Assembly (NCBI GenBank): GCA_946965045.2
Contig: OX337234.1
Span: forward strand, 2,604,001 to 2,668,000
Direction of reading: 5' to 3'
Origin: Epithemia pelagica
Taxonomy: Eukaryota; Bacillariophyta; Bacillariophyceae; Surirellales; Surirellaceae
Length of the DNA stretch: 64,000 bases
Shown: one piece after another, positions 12,195 to 24,941 of the stretch
Position numbering within the stretch: position 1 is the stretch's first letter
Layout: each line of letters starts with the position of its first letter
Translations under genes and position numbers: made by a program
Notes under the pieces: model-generated
What the model was told of the DNA's origin: nothing
The model's input: only the letters and a program-made list of their open reading frames with translations
Databases searched by the model: none

Positions 12195-15100
12195 ATGTCT
12201 AGGAGTCTGCCAACAGCAGCCATGGAGCTCGAGTTTTTGGAGCAACGCAATCTCTATCAAGTTTGCTGTTGGTGTTGGTGTTTTTCTTCCTTTCTTCTTT
12301 CTTTCTTGTCTTTGCCTTTGCTTCCTTTGTCATGTCGTTATCTTTCGCTATTAATCCTACCCTTCGCGGATTAATATCTCCCGATACGACCCAGTCGTTC
12401 CTTTTGTTTTCCCCCTCTGGTTTGTCCAAGCCTGTGGCATCCACCACAACCTATCCAAATTAGTTCTCCGGCATGTCTCCTCTTCACCCTACCAATCTCC
12501 AAAACTCTAAAGACTTTATTTTCTTGTCCCCTGAAGAAAAATCCAAGGAAATCCAGAAGGAATTTTTGGCCAATCTTCTTTCCTTGAATTTTGGGCCAAA
12601 TAATTCCTCTCCCGACGCTACCGTAGTTACTTCCCCTGCCAAGTATACCCTGGCTGCGGACTCACCCACTATTGCCGGCTTCCTAGCCGTTGTCCAGCTT
12701 GACTCGGCTCCCACCACCGATCCCAGCAAGCTTTCCTCCAAAATCCCACCCCCGTCCGGCCCTTACCTGGTTGTCCTCGGGCCCACGGCGTTTGCCTTCA
12801 ATGGAAAAGGCTTGCAAGCACATGTATTTCCCGATACCCCCCAGAAAATCAGCTCCTCGCAGTTTCGTTTTCCTACAACGTTAATTGCCCCCGCGTTCGC
12901 TTTCCAATCGGGCATCCGTCCCCAATCCATTTCACAACTTAACCCCTACTCGTGGATTACTTCCCACCCCAGTTCCATACTGGCCTCCCTCCGTGCTCAC
13001 CGAGCCCTATTTTCCACTGTTATCCTTGAACAGTCTACGTCACGCCTCCACTCGCCTGACGACCCGTGGCATTCTCTTTGGATCCCCTCCCAAGACTCCC
13101 CTCCACATGCCCATCAAATTTTCTCGCGCCTCCATCGCGTCGACGAACCCATTCTCACAATTCCCGTTGAGAACACTTCTCCTATCGAGGGCTCCTGGAT
13201 TGCTCTTTCCGCCCTTCCCCTTCCTCGTCATCATCATCTTCCTATTGGTCTCCTTTTCGATCCTGCCTCCATTCCTGACTCCGCCAGTTTAATTAACGCT
13301 ATTCTTGGTTGGAATCAAACCTACAACCCGATGCCAGCCACTCGTTCTTCCCATCTCAAAGACTTGGCAACAACTCTCTCTTGGCTTGACGTCCCTTTTG
13401 TCAACGATTGGCTCCTCACCGTGAGTCAACGCGCTGACGACTTTGCTACTGTTTGGCACACTTCCAAGCAGATAGCATCCGACCTCACCACCCTCAAGAA
13501 CGTCCCCATCTCTACCAACCTTCCCCGTTCTTATCCGGCTCGTATCCACCCTTATGAAGCCCTGTTTGTGCATCCTTTCTTCTCCCTTACAACCAAGCTT
13601 TTCTCAGATGCACTCCTCCAAAACAATCCGTCGCATACCATGCGAACCAAATTCTTCACTTTCTTTCGGGAGAAAGCAAACATGCTATCCTCCCAAGACG
13701 TCGACCTGTTCCTCCCTCAAAACATCCCTCACGTGGACAACACCCACACATACGTTCCTTTCCTCTTTCGCCCTCAAACACAGTCGTGGTCCACCTCCTA
13801 CGGTTTCAAATCCTTTTCTTCCTTTGATGTCCAAAAATACCTTCCGGATTTTTTGAATCACCTCCCAAACGATCATCTTGCTCAACGCGTCATATCCACC
13901 CCACACGATCGGTCACCATCTTCGTCCCTCAACCCACCCCAACCCAACACGGTTACCCGTTTGAATGTCAATTCCCCGGACAAACCCTCGCAAAAAAAAC
14001 CTCCTTCCTCTCCCCAGACACCGGAAGTTCGACCATTCCCTCTGGAACCTCCCGCAGAAAGCCTCTCTCGTCGTCCTACAGCCTTTCACCCTCCAACGGC
14101 TCGCATTCCCTCACCAGCAGCCCTGGACCCCTCGCCAGGGTTTCCTGCCCCAGTCCCTGTCTCTCGTGCTCCTCTGCAACCCCAGCAGATGGAACCACAA
14201 CAGCGTGCTCCTCCACCCCCTCAGCAGCTGGAACCACAGCAGCCGCCACCTCAACCCCATCAGAATCGTCTCCTCGTCGGTCCGGACCCACCGCCCTTTC
14301 CCACTCAAACCCCCATTCAGCAACTTCCGCCTCGTCCTCCCTCGCGACAGGAGCATTTCCTCCCCCCCCCTTCCTCCCCCCCCCCCCCCCGCCTCCAGCG
14401 GTCTCCTTCCACCTCTACAGCCAATGCCTACTCCAACGCCTCTCCTCATGCACCCCACAACCCACCACGTCGACCCACTCATTATCACCCAGCCTCTCCA
14501 GCCATGGAGTCCTACCACTCCCAATCCTTCAACCCCTTGGTGCACCAACGTCAGGCCTGGGACGCACCCCTGGTTTCCACCACTACCTCACCCTGGTATC
14601 TCCCGGTTGACAACCCAACTTGGTTTACGAGCACACGGCTCAAATATGTGCATTCCACCTTGGCTTCCTCCGCGTATCTTCCCCTCATCCGACGCACCAT
14701 GGAAGAGCGCGGTCAATTTACTTTTGACCGCTTTATTTTCCAGGAAACAGACCAACTCCCACCTCATGTAGTCCAATGGGCCTTCCTGGGCATCGTTGCT
14801 CTACCTACTGATCTACGTTTGGTTGACCCCAACTTGCCCACAACCACGAGACGTCCCTCCTATTCCCACGACCTTCTCCATACCCCCAGCCATCTCAACA
14901 ACGATTGGCTGCGCCAAGTTCTGCCCTACGCAGGCGCTGATCATTGCAGCTCTGCTGCCGAGGTAGCGGCCATTGACCTCCTCGCCGCCGCCATTGAAGC
15001 TTCCAAATACCCGGTGGCTCCGTTCCGCGTCGATTTTTCTCAGTCTTTCCTTCACGCAGAAGCCCCGCGTAAAGCACTGAGAACATTCCGAATCAACGCA

Positions 15101-16224
15101 GGTCAGACTCTTCATCTCGACGACCCTAAGTCATTATATCTATCCCTCACTCCTTGGCACTTCCTCTGGTCCATCCCCTTGTCCCCAGAGGGTCGCCTCC
15201 CGCAACAAGGTCTCTCCTGCACCCAGTTTAAGCTGTTCTTCCATCATATTGTGTTTTTCTTAAACACGGTACTCACCAACGACGACTCCTTCCCCCAATT
15301 CCCTCCAGGTTTTAGCCCCTTTCTTCTCCGCCGTCCCCTTGCCGGTCAATTGCTTTGGGCAGCTCATCAGTTTGATCAAGCTCAAACTCGAGATGCATGG
15401 TCGACATTGGCTTCCTCGCAACCCAGTCACACGCTACAACTGTCTCAGGCCCTTCTCCATCACACCTGTGACCTGTTTCAACAATTCCTCCGCTGGGGCG
15501 CCCAGAATCGTACCAAAATAGCTTGCCCCGCCACCGCAGACCCTGAAGGCTTTGTTCCCCAGTGCACTCTCATCTACGATGTGAGCCCGCACTCAACCGA
15601 CTCAAATCTCACCTACTGTTTGGATTGGAGATCCACCTTTACCCTATTATTTACGGCTCCTACAATACTCTCCCACCAACACACCAACTCCATGTCACCC
15701 TTATTTTGCCGCTCCACCCCCAACTATCTCCTACCATCTCGTCCTGATCACCGGGGTGACTCTCGTTCTCCTCTTGAACGCTACGATCGTGCCCAACGGC
15801 GTCGCTCTCCCTCGGACCGTCCTCCTGACCGTGCTGCCGACCAACCACCGCCCAAGCGTGCTCGTTCTGACTCCGCTCAACCCCAGCGTCGCCCTGGCCA
15901 AAAAGCTCTCGTCCCGCTTGTCACCCTCACTGCGGCAGGGAAGGAACGTTATACCCACTCAGGTAAGCTCCTCGCCGACCTCGCGTCTTCCCTCACCATT
16001 CCCCGTTTCGACCAAAAGCAATATTGCTTTATGTACATCGACAAGAACTCTGTTGTCGGGTGCACCGGTCCCCATCGTTCACGCACAAACTCGGAAGGCC
16101 AACCGTTGCAATGCAATCCACACCACGTCTGCCTTTCTCCCCAGGCTATCTCCAACTGGCCCCAATGGCTTCAGACCGTCCGAACCGTCCAAACGCCCCT
16201 CAACAACCCCCGCCCTCGTCGTGA
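12195..16224 (+). pseudogene. DIRS A ORF1, Gag-like (broken)
   Basis: Equivalent of the intact 1366-aa ORF1 in copy B. Damage includes a changed gagctc(a)gag stretch shifting the first frame, TAG at 12461-12463 where B has CAG, and an 85-bp deletion near 16161 between ccccaa and tggctt that shifts the C-terminal frame. The longest remaining open frame (12473-16462, 1329 codons) therefore ends in an out-of-frame tail. The Pro/Gln-rich middle and the Cys/His cluster are still recognisable. Confidence 0.85.
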
Positions 16225-16281
16225 CTACCGGCACATCATTGCCCAGGTTCGACTTGCGCCCGTTCGCCGTGGTCTGATGAA

Positions 16282-19131
16282 ATGCCTCCCACTTCACCAG
16301 AGACATTTTATCCCACCTCTACGGCAGATCTTCTCCTCTCCCTTCCCGCTCCCACTACTGAGGCTGTCCCTACTGTCCCCAAGCTACCAGTATTTCCTTC
16401 TCACCCACGTGCTGCCCCCTCTCGGATCTCCTATGAGTTGCCAACGTTGCACACGGTGTTAACCACCGTCAACCCCTTTTTGACCGACGACGATCGCTCC
16501 CAACTCCTCCTTGCCTCTTCCTCCTTGGTGCCCAACTGGGGAATTCTTCCCCTGTTCCCTCTCTGGTCGTTCACACACCATCGCAAAAGAATTGGTTTCG
16601 GTCCCGACCGTCTCAACGTCGGCACATCCCATGCTGCTCCTGACGGCACTCCCCTTGCTGCAACCGCACCCCATGTTGTTTCCCTGAATTGCTCGGCCAC
16701 TACGCATGGGATTTTTTGTCCCCACAGGACCAACAAAACCTAGTCGCCTCCTCGCCAAGCTTCCACTTCTATCATCGTCTCCGCGTTGCCGCTGCTCATG
16801 GCACCTCTCTCGCTGTCTGTCGCATACCCCCATACGAAGACAAATCCCAACCCCTTCCATTCCATAAGGCTTTTCTGCTTGCCGTTGCCCTTTGTCGCGC
16901 AAACTTCGTCTATGCGGACATGTACCGCTGGCTTGGCGGAATCTACAATAATCATCACAGACGCCTGGCAGACACCTTCGACATCATCGACCGCGTCAAA
17001 GCTTTTGAGCCCCCACCGGACTATCCACGGTTGGACTATGCCCGCACTTGGCAACTTTTTCACCTGGGCGCCCCTCTCGCAGGCCACTATTCCTGTAGTC
17101 GCGTTGCCGTTTCCCAACGCAACCTCCTTGACAACTACCCCGGGGTCCGAGAAAACTTAGAGGAAATCACCAAAAAGTTCAAGAAAGAGGAACAGCTACA
17201 GTATCATCTTTTCCTTCCCCGCATTATCTGGCGGTTCCTCCCAGGTCTTTTCATTTCACTCATTAACTGGGTAGCGCCCAAACCCCACCGCATCGGCGAC
17301 ACCGGCCGCTTGTGCATCGATCCAAGCTCCAAAATCACAGACACTGATGACGGCAACACCAATGCCCAAATTCCTGATGCTGGACATGACGATGACTGTA
17401 ACCCCGCGGTGGCTTACGGCACGGCTTTCCTACGCTTTTTGCGGTACATCTACAATCTGCGTATTGACCATCCCTCGGAAGACATACTGCTCAGCGCCGA
17501 TGATATCAGTGCCGCCTTCCGTCGGGTCACATACAACCCCAACGCTGCCTTAGCATTTGCAAGCGTCCTCGGCTGGTTCCTAATCATACCCATTGGAATG
17601 ATTTTTGGCGCCAAAAACAGTCCTTCCTACTACATGCTACCGGGGGAGCTACGAGCCCATCTCTCTCGTTACCTTGCCGAGCTCACTTCCGCTCGTACTC
17701 TCTTGGCGGACACCATTGCTATCCCACCCCCTCCGTCCCCCCGCACCCTCAGAACCTTAACGACCGCCACTCCCGACGCTCTCAATCAAGGCACCTCCCA
17801 CTTGCTAGCATCCCAACCGTCCTCCTTTCCTCGTCCGGTGTATGCTCCGTTCGTTGACGACACCGGTGGAGCGGCCATCCGCTCGGAGATCCACCGGTTA
17901 GTCAATAGCAGTATTCTCGCTGCATACGTCACCTTCGGCTTCCCCGACGAAGACCCCCATCGACCCGACCCTATTAATCCAATAAAATTTGTGCGTGACA
18001 TCAGTCACAGCCTGAAATTCCTGGGGTATATCATCAACACTCGAACTATGACAATTTCCTGGCCGTCCCATAAACAGACACAACTACAGGTCTATCTTCA
18101 ACACGCCCTCGACCTTCCCACCACGCCCTCCGACGGGCGTCGGCTTTCACCGCAAATGGCGGCCACGATTCTGGGCCTCGTCCGTCACAGCGCCCCAGTC
18201 TCACTCTTGGGCATCTATTACACGTTGTCCCTACAGTATGCACTCAACGACCGCCTCCGTGCCACCGCAGCAGCAGGCAAATCCACCCGTGCCGCCTCCT
18301 TTTGGCACAAAACCCGGTTCACCCTCAACCGAGAAACCGTTATGGACCTCCGAACGCTCTTGGCCACCCTCCATTCTTCTCGGACCCACATTTGGACCCG
18401 TCCCATTGCTTTATGCATCCAGCGGGTTTCGCAATTTGAAATTTTGGGCGACGCCTACATTGAAGGGCTGGGAGGCTGGTTATCCACCCACTACCCCTTC
18501 ATGTGGAGACTGACCAAACCCGACTTACTTCGCCTGGGCTTCATCCTGCCAAAAGATATGCAGTCCACCAAATTATCCGATCCAACTCAAGACACGCCCG
18601 ATGCCCTGTGGCACATCAACTTGCTTGAATTCGTCGTCCTTCTCATAAACTTCTGGTTCCTGCAGCGCGTGGCTTCTCACGCCACCCCGCAACCCCAGAC
18701 CCTTGTCATCTCCATGCGCACCGACAACACGTCGGCGCTCTCGTGGCTCTCCCATGCCGCCCGTGCCAAGCGGCCCGCAACTCGTCGTCTTGCTCGTCTT
18801 TTTCAAGCCATGCTCACTTCTGCCCCTATTCCCGTTCAATTACAGGCCTCGCATATTGCGGGCGAGCTCAATCACAATGCCGACCTGTTGTCCCGCCCGT
18901 CCCTTGCCCCACTTGGGCCTCCGTTATCGAGCAGTCCAAGCCAGTGCTGGACCCATCCACCGCCTACCGCGTGCCCTCCAGGTTGCTATCAGTGATATTA
19001 ACGAGCTTCAAATTCAACAGGACCGAGGACGAACTAGGAACAAGAATGATCGAACTTTGGACTCTCGAGGCGCTCACTTTTCCCGATGGTCCGCTCGCAA
19101 TCACCTCACCCCCGAACTTTTATCTCGCCTG
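16282..19131 (+). pseudogene. DIRS A ORF2, reverse transcriptase-RNase H (broken)
   Basis: Homologue of the 950-aa ORF2 of copy B. A one-base deletion near 16683 (gtttccctg versus gtttcccctg) splits it, so the longest surviving frame starts at 16689. A second deletion near 18908 (ttgccccac versus ttgcgcccac) alters the end. RT motifs DDISAAF, GAKNSP and FVDD remain, as do RNase H residues in ILGDA, RTDN and HNAD. Confidence 0.85.
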
Positions 19132-20153
19132 ACCGATAACGAATGCATACACATCCTCCACCTTTACCTACATCACGTCACAAACGGCGAGAACTACTAC
19201 CGGAGGTCCGACCTGGCGGCAGATACCATTCAATCTTACGTAACTGCTGCCCATTCCGCACTTCAGGTTGCCCTCAACCGCCCTGTTAGCATCTCCAACC
19301 CAACCAACTCAACCCTGCTGCACCCACTGCTATCCGACCCATTACAATTTCATCGTCGCTGGCAACGTCCACGCGATCATAAGGAACCCATCACCGATGC
19401 CATCCTTAGCGTGCTCTATTGCCGTGCAGTCGGGGCCCCTCCTTCGTCACTTGACGCAACTCTCTTCGACTGGGTCCGGCTTGGCCTCTTCACCGGCTCC
19501 CGTGCCGTGAATTTGCCCAAACCTCTGGCTCAAAGTTTGTCTTCGCGGCCGTTCCCAATTGTCCCAATGATCCATCCTGGAACGATCGACCTATTGCCTT
19601 TGTCTCCAGTGACTTCGTCTTCTTGACTCAAGCGAACGACATGCTTCCACTTGCTTCCCTCCCCAAACACGAACACACCGTCTCGGCAGTCCAGATCCGC
19701 TTTCGGTATGACAAAAGCGCTCATAATTTCACGAAACGCATCTTCCGTCGTTCCGGCCACTCTTATCTCTGTCCCGTGCTCGCATCCTGTTCAATTGCCC
19801 GCCGCTCCCTCTCCCTCCAAGTCGGAGCCCACCTGCCCCTGGCCTCCTATCAGGTAAAACCGGGGAAAATAGCCTACCTTCGGTCGGCCGATATCATCAA
19901 AGCCCTCCGTCAAGCTTGCCTGGAGGCGTACCCAAACCCTCACAACTACCACCGGCGTCACGCCCACTTGCTCGTCGCCCATTCTACACGCGTCACAGCC
20001 GCTGTAGCGTTGTGGAACGTTCAAGTTCCCCTTCCCCAAATTGCCTTCCGACTCAGATGGCAAGAAGACTCGATCAAACACTACCTCCGTGACTGCTCGA
20101 AAGCAATTGGTCCTCATAGTCAAGCGGCCATTGCGGGCGTCCTAAATATTTAA
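18743..20153 (+). pseudogene. DIRS A ORF3, tyrosine recombinase (frameshifted)
   Basis: Homologue of the 470-codon recombinase frame of copy B. A missing A near 19506 (cgtgccgtgaat versus cgtgccagtgaat) breaks it right at the catalytic TGSR motif. The C-terminal HSTR and YLRD motifs survive in the 19623-20153 frame. As in B, no ATG opens the frame upstream of the recombinase core; here the 18908 deletion places an out-of-frame ATG (18703) in register by accident. Confidence 0.8.
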
Positions 20154-20221
20154 CTACCACTTTTCACATCAAATGTATCTCACTATTCTGTTATGGTATC
20201 ACTATTTTGTCCGCTCCAACA

Positions 20222-20817
20222 TTAAATCCTTGCTATGTTCTTGTCCGCTCGAGAATAACGCACGCCATTGTCGGTCTCCACGTGGATACGTTTGTCTGTT
20301 ACCTTCACCACCCGCCCAGTTGGGTCAGCGGGATCGTTTGGGTTTCGAATCCGGACCCGCTCCCCAACTTTGAAACGCTCCTCCGATCCACGGCTCGCCC
20401 GCCGACCCCGAAATCCACCTTGTGCTCGTGGACTCGTACGTCCACGGGGACTCGGTCCACCCACCCCTTTGCTTGCCACTCGCCAGCCCCATCTTCCTCC
20501 ACGGGCCGTCGACCCTTCCTCTCGGCCCCGTGGTGTGCCCTCTCGCATTCCATCTCTGCCCGTAGGGCCCACTCCATCGGGCTCCCACTCCCCCCTCCTC
20601 CTCCGTCGGCCACAGCCGCGTTCGCTGCCGCCACCACATTAATCGCCTGCTGCACTCTCCTCTCCGTCAATTCCTTCAATTCAAGCAATCGACTAGAGAT
20701 CTCCACTTGCCTCTCGGCCATCCGTCCCAACTCTCCCATAATCTCGGCCATTTGGGCCTGCCTATCCGCCATCTGATCCAGCTCTTCAATCAACTCGGCC
20801 ATCTCCTCCATCTTCAT
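20222..20817 (-). pseudogene. DIRS A antisense ORF-b (frameshifted)
   Basis: Antisense homologue of the 198-codon ORF-b of copy B. It starts with ATG at 20817, overlapping the TGA of antisense ORF-a in the sequence ATGA. A frameshift near 20560-20580 separates the N-terminal coiled-coil half from the C-terminal half with the SH3/KOW-like end (FKVGERVRIRNPNDP...). Confidence 0.7.
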
Positions 20818-21818
20818 TCACTGTCTGATTCCAACTTCGACGCGCGTCCCGACGAATCGCCAGACAGGACAACCACTTCCGGTAAATGTTTCTTCCCCGA
20901 CAACAGCTCGTCCTCTGTCGCCGTATTTTCCCTCGTCGCCGTATTCTCCCTCGTAGGAGTTTCCTTAATCGATTTCTCCCTTGTGGGAGTTTCCTTGATC
21001 GACCCCTTGCCTTTCTCCTTGGGCGAAACACTCGCGCTCCTCTTCACAGGGGTACTGCTTTTGCGCTGCTTCTTGGGTAGGGTACTGAAACCCAGTTGGC
21101 CCAACCACTCTTCCAAAGAACGCTTCTCGCGCTTCGAAAACGCTTCACCAGTTCCTTTCCCTTCGGACCTCCTTTTACCCGCCTCGGGTTTCTTATCTTT
21201 TCGGTCGGCTGCTGCGGCAGCCGTCGCGGCTCTCCCTCCGGGAACTGGCACAGGCAATCCACGGCGGGCAGAGTTCTGTGCGAACAACTCACGAACAACG
21301 GCCACTTTTCGTTCCACAACCTCCTCTGCAGAAGGCCTCTCCCGTCCGCCAGCCAAGGCCAATCCACAAATCTGGTGGAAAACGACTTCTTGGTCTTCCG
21401 GGTGCGGAAACAACAGCTCTAGAGCCACCACGACCTTCTTGTTGCCTGGCGATGCTCTTCAAAACACCGTTTCCACGAAGTCTTCCCCGTCTCCTCCTTC
21501 CTCCGCAAAAGTTTCACACACACGGGTCACTAGTCGATCGATCTCCGCTTGATGGTCGCCCACCAACTCTCGCACGTTTTTCTGCGTCTGAATCACCGAC
21601 GCCTCTTTGGATGCAAGTATTCCGCCTTGCACGTCTTCCAAATGTTGACGCTCTTGGGCGTGCAACACGCGAGTCTTATCCAGCTCTGTTTGCGCGATAT
21701 CCACTCCTCCTAAAGCGCAGTGCAATTCTTTGCGTTGTGCCTCGACAACTGTTTTTAAACGATCCAGTTGTTCAGCCGTCGTTTCGCTTTCTTCTGTTCT
21801 CCAAGCTGCAGAACTCAT
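20814..21818 (-). pseudogene. DIRS A antisense ORF-a (frameshifted)
   Basis: Antisense homologue of the 334-aa ORF-a of copy B. It is split by a frameshift between 21459 and 21431, but both halves align with B nearly residue for residue. Differences from B are few and mostly conservative. Confidence 0.75.
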
Positions 21819-22109
21819 CTCACCTCTTCCGCAACCGTATCTTTGTGCCCATGTCCTACGCCCTCCAATTGTCCTATCGGCTACTCCCTCACACTCCGCA
21901 GTCAGCTGTGGTGGCTAGTCAAGGCAAAGACATGTGGTGCAGACGCTAGAGGGTTAGATCCCGATGATCTACTCCTCAGCGTTTCCGCTGTTGGCAGGCT
22001 CCCGATGACTCCTAGTCATCAGAAGCCACAACCAACCAGCGGAGTCTTTCCCTAAAGCTACCAAAGGACTGCAGCGTTAGCAAGCAATTCGCCGAGGGCA
22101 GGCGGATTG

Positions 22110-22410
22110 GCGTTGTTGTCATCGGTTCTGGCGGGTGCTTCGACGTCTGGATTGCATCATTTCCTGCTCATTTCCGGAAGGACACAAATAGATTGATCCA
22201 AGAGATCGAGGCCGTACGATTCCGTTTCAAGACGTATCGACCACTGCGAACTTGTTGCTTGACTACCTAAACAAGTTGGAAGACTTTGTTCACCCAAAAG
22301 ATCGCCGAAATCAAGTGACTGAAAAACTCCAAGCCCTGTATCCCTTCGATTCTTTCGCGATTCATACCAAGAGGCTCTCCGTAAAGAGGAAGACACAAGC
22401 TTGATTCCCC
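22110..22410 (+). pseudogene. degraded N-terminal part of the CR-type gene
   Basis: Immediately after the DIRS right end, a coding-like stretch (VVVIGSGGCFDVWIASFPAH...) runs to about 22230. It shifts by one frame into NLLLDYLNKLEDFVHPKD... and stops at TGA 22402-22404, in the same frame as the large downstream open frame. This looks like the upstream part of the next gene, damaged by one frameshift and one stop. A remaining intron cannot be excluded. Confidence 0.5.
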
Positions 22411-24180
22411 GTGCATGCACATCAGCATCTCACTTGGAGAAGAGGTTACCAAAACAAAACGTTGCATTCAATTAACAAGTGGTTGAAGGGGACTCAGAGA
22501 CTAGTGGGCCAATTATTTCGCGACACAATGACCGCTGTACCGTCCCGTTTTTTCTCGATTGAAAACGCCCCAGGTTATCTCCACAACACCATCCTTTACG
22601 AGCGGAAGGCCGTGACGGATACATGGAAAAAATTGACATCTGTTGCCAGGCGGCAGTGGAAATGGATGAATGTGCAAACTAAGGGCGATAGGCAATGGAT
22701 ATGTACAGATAAACGAATTCTGCAGGTCCACGGCCCCCCTGGCACTGGAAAATCAAGCGCTGTGTTTTTCTGGGTCGAAAAGACTTGCGCCACAGCAAAC
22801 ACGCAAGCTCTCTGGCTGGAATGTGCGACAGTACAAGGGGAATGTTGGAAAGTAGAGAAGAACACTTTGAACGAAAGGATTGAAACGAAAAAACAGGCGG
22901 TTCCTCTTTCAGTGGAAGAAGTTGATCATGCCTCAATTGTTGTTTTCGACGGTATTCGAGTCGCTACACTTGAAACCTGGCGCGAGCTGATTAACCAGTT
23001 GGCGCGATCCGGTCTGTTTGTCATTGTCGTTTCTTCGGAAGGTCTTCGGTTCCATGCTGGCGATTCTCAAGATATCATGAAATTGTATCACTTTGTCCCA
23101 TCTTGGCTAGAGAACGAGTACTTGGAAGCTTGCAAAAATAATGATTTCTGGGCAAGTGTTCGGAATCTCATTGAAAATGTAAACGAAAATGATACGCAAG
23201 CCTGCCGCGAGGAAGCGATCCGGCAGAAATTTTCTATTGCAGGTCATTCTGCTCGGTTTATGTTTAGACGAACAGCTTCTGATGTTGAAGTTGAACTAGA
23301 AGGCAATGTGAGGGAAATGGGAAACATCACAACTCTGGACATGGCAGTGAGAAACGACCGAAGCTCTGGAGCTGTCAATTCATTGATTGCACGGCTACAC
23401 GAGGGCAAGAATGGACCCACACCAGCTCAAAACGCAACTTTCCCCTCTGAAGAAGAACGCAATGAGGTTGCCACAACAAAGGAGGACTTGTTGCAATGTC
23501 AAGAAGATTTGGATGAACGTGGTGGCTATCCTCGTTTGGTCAGCGACAAGGCCACCGATGAGATACTGAAGAAGATTCCCGGTCCAGCCAAGACTCTGCA
23601 ATCTATTGGCGTCGAGTTGCAAAACCAAGCAATTGTAGGGTACGCATTGGAAGAACATCTAAAGACGAAGCTCAAAGAAGCTCAGATTTCGAACGGAATG
23701 CTTGAGCTTTTCGAAGAGAATGGCGGGATGCTTCACCTGCCAGTTTCGAAAGTCTTTAAGATACGACCCAACGAAAATAGTACCCACGAATTTAATAATT
23801 TGTTGAGGAGCAAGGCGGCATATAAACCAAATACTTGGATATTCATTGGAGGACGCCAGGGCGCTTTTGATGCCATTCACCTTGTCGCGCATGACCGCAT
23901 TCGATTTGTGCAGGTCACTGCAGGGCAAAAGCATTCATTTAAGTTGAACCTTGTTGACTCTTTGATGAGAAGTCTCTCCACAGGGCAAGTCGACCCTGTG
24001 ACTTGGTCTCACATGGAATTCATGATTATCCGTCCCTTTGATGACACTCGTCTGTTCACTTTGGAAACGACCGTTGGGGGACTAAGTGGCAACTATCTAC
24101 ATTTTAACGACCAGAGATGGGATGCAAGAGACTACCGTTCCAATGTGACATATGCGCGGCTTCGCTGGGACTTTTTTTGA
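22411..24180 (+). CDS. Crinkler/RHS-type (CR) P-loop NTPase with nuclease-like C-terminus
   Basis: The open frame begins with GTG; the first in-frame ATG is at 22528 (MTAVPSRFF...). A Walker A motif HGPPGTGKSS lies around 22731-22760 and a Walker-B-like IVVFDG near 22936. The C-terminal ~150 residues hold the pattern GAFDAI...FVQVTAGQKHSF, matching the acidic-residue plus QxT signature of restriction-endonuclease-fold domains in CR proteins. In that family an NTPase module is coupled to a C-terminal nuclease or kinase, and such proteins are found as secreted effectors or as genomic genes tied to retroelements. No secretion signal is visible because the N-terminus is damaged. Possibly a pseudogene; the DIRS element abuts its upstream remnant. 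Function as an effector is inference. Confidence 0.65.
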   Translation: MHAHQHLTWRRGYQNKTLHSINKWLKGTQRLVGQLFRDTMTAVPSRFFSIENAPGYLHNTILYERKAVTDTWKKLTSVARRQWKWMNVQTKGDRQWICTDKRILQVHGPPGTGKSSAVFFWVEKTCATANTQALWLECATVQGECWKVEKNTLNERIETKKQAVPLSVEEVDHASIVVFDGIRVATLETWRELINQLARSGLFVIVVSSEGLRFHAGDSQDIMKLYHFVPSWLENEYLEACKNNDFWASVRNLIENVNENDTQACREEAIRQKFSIAGHSARFMFRRTASDVEVELEGNVREMGNITTLDMAVRNDRSSGAVNSLIARLHEGKNGPTPAQNATFPSEEERNEVATTKEDLLQCQEDLDERGGYPRLVSDKATDEILKKIPGPAKTLQSIGVELQNQAIVGYALEEHLKTKLKEAQISNGMLELFEENGGMLHLPVSKVFKIRPNENSTHEFNNLLRSKAAYKPNTWIFIGGRQGAFDAIHLVAHDRIRFVQVTAGQKHSFKLNLVDSLMRSLSTGQVDPVTWSHMEFMIIRPFDDTRLFTLETTVGGLSGNYLHFNDQRWDARDYRSNVTYARLRWDFF

Positions 24181-24941
24181 ATGATCCTGCGGATAAGTAG
24201 GCTGACTGATCACCATCTAATGTGTTTCTAATAGAGATGAGGTCAAAAGAAGCATATCGGACGAAGTGAAAGCATTTACCTCCATCACTCTCTAGGATTC
24301 TTCGTTGTCTTTCTTCCTCGGTCGGTTCACGGGCTTCTTCTCCTCCCAGATATCTATGATTGCTATAATGAAAATGAACCCCCAAGGCGGTAGAACTACT
24401 GAGTTCAGAGGTATGTCTTGATTTTGTAGGCCATGTGTATGCGCCTAAGCTTGCCACGATGCAGTGAAACGCATTCGAGTTGATATTTTCGTGGACCTTG
24501 GTAATCGGGGTGCGTCGCCGTGCAATTTCTGAGCTCCAGAGGTGCAGACCAGTACACCCGGAACTCTGCCATGAGCACCACCTGGTGGTACAGCCAATGC
24601 CAATTTTACACGATTGATTCCCGTGCCCATGGCGACAGAGATGTGTTTCTCAGCGCCACCACCGCCATCTGCGCGGTCAAGCAAAAGAAGACGAAGATCG
24701 CGGTGGCGGACGAGGAGGTGGATTCCGTGGTGGACGTGGGCGTGGTGGCGGACGAGGTTCTTATCATTCTCGAGGCAGAGGATTATACTAGAATGTAACT
24801 GCAAGGTACAAACATTGCCACCACTGATTAGCTCTGTAGACCTGAGCAAGAAAGGAAGTCGAAGATAAACCATGAAAATCGTGAAAAAAGAAGGAATTGG
24901 TGCGAGCATATTCTTATCGAAACAAACAGTTTTTATTGTTT
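24181..24941. other. unassigned region with an RGG-rich reading frame
   Basis: No clear gene. One + frame near 24670-24790 reads as an RGG/GAR-type tail (KEDEDRGGGRGGGFRGGRG... ending LY and TAG). This composition is common at the ends of RNA-binding proteins such as LSm4, GAR1 or fibrillarin. Upstream sequence has GT...AG possibilities but I could not assemble an exon with a recognisable RNA-binding fold. It may be the last exon of a small gene or chance GC-rich sequence. Confidence 0.3.

Larger units (their letters stand above)
12135..22109 (+). mobile_element. DIRS-like retroelement, copy A (degenerate)
   Basis: A 9,975-bp copy starting TGTGCGTCAGCGACAGG and ending GGGCAGGCGGATTG, collinear and nearly identical with copy B. 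It carries sense ORF1 (Gag-like), ORF2 (RT-RNase H), ORF3 (tyrosine recombinase) and two antisense ORFs. Every one of the five frames is damaged relative to B: a TAG for CAG, an 85-bp deletion and several single-base indels. No target-site duplication is visible, as expected for recombinase-mediated insertion. It sits 19 bp after the LINE and directly abuts CR-like coding sequence on its right. Confidence 0.9.

Noticed and set aside
13965-14771. Large alternative frames over the Pro/Gln-rich part of DIRS ORF1 (also 36219-37016 and minus-strand partners)
   Set aside because: C-rich low-complexity sequence is open in several frames; only the ORF1 frame is continuous end to end in copy B.
20222-21818. 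Idea that the antisense ORFs are a nested insertion in one DIRS copy
   Set aside because: The same ORFs are at the same place in copy B, so they predate the split of the two copies.
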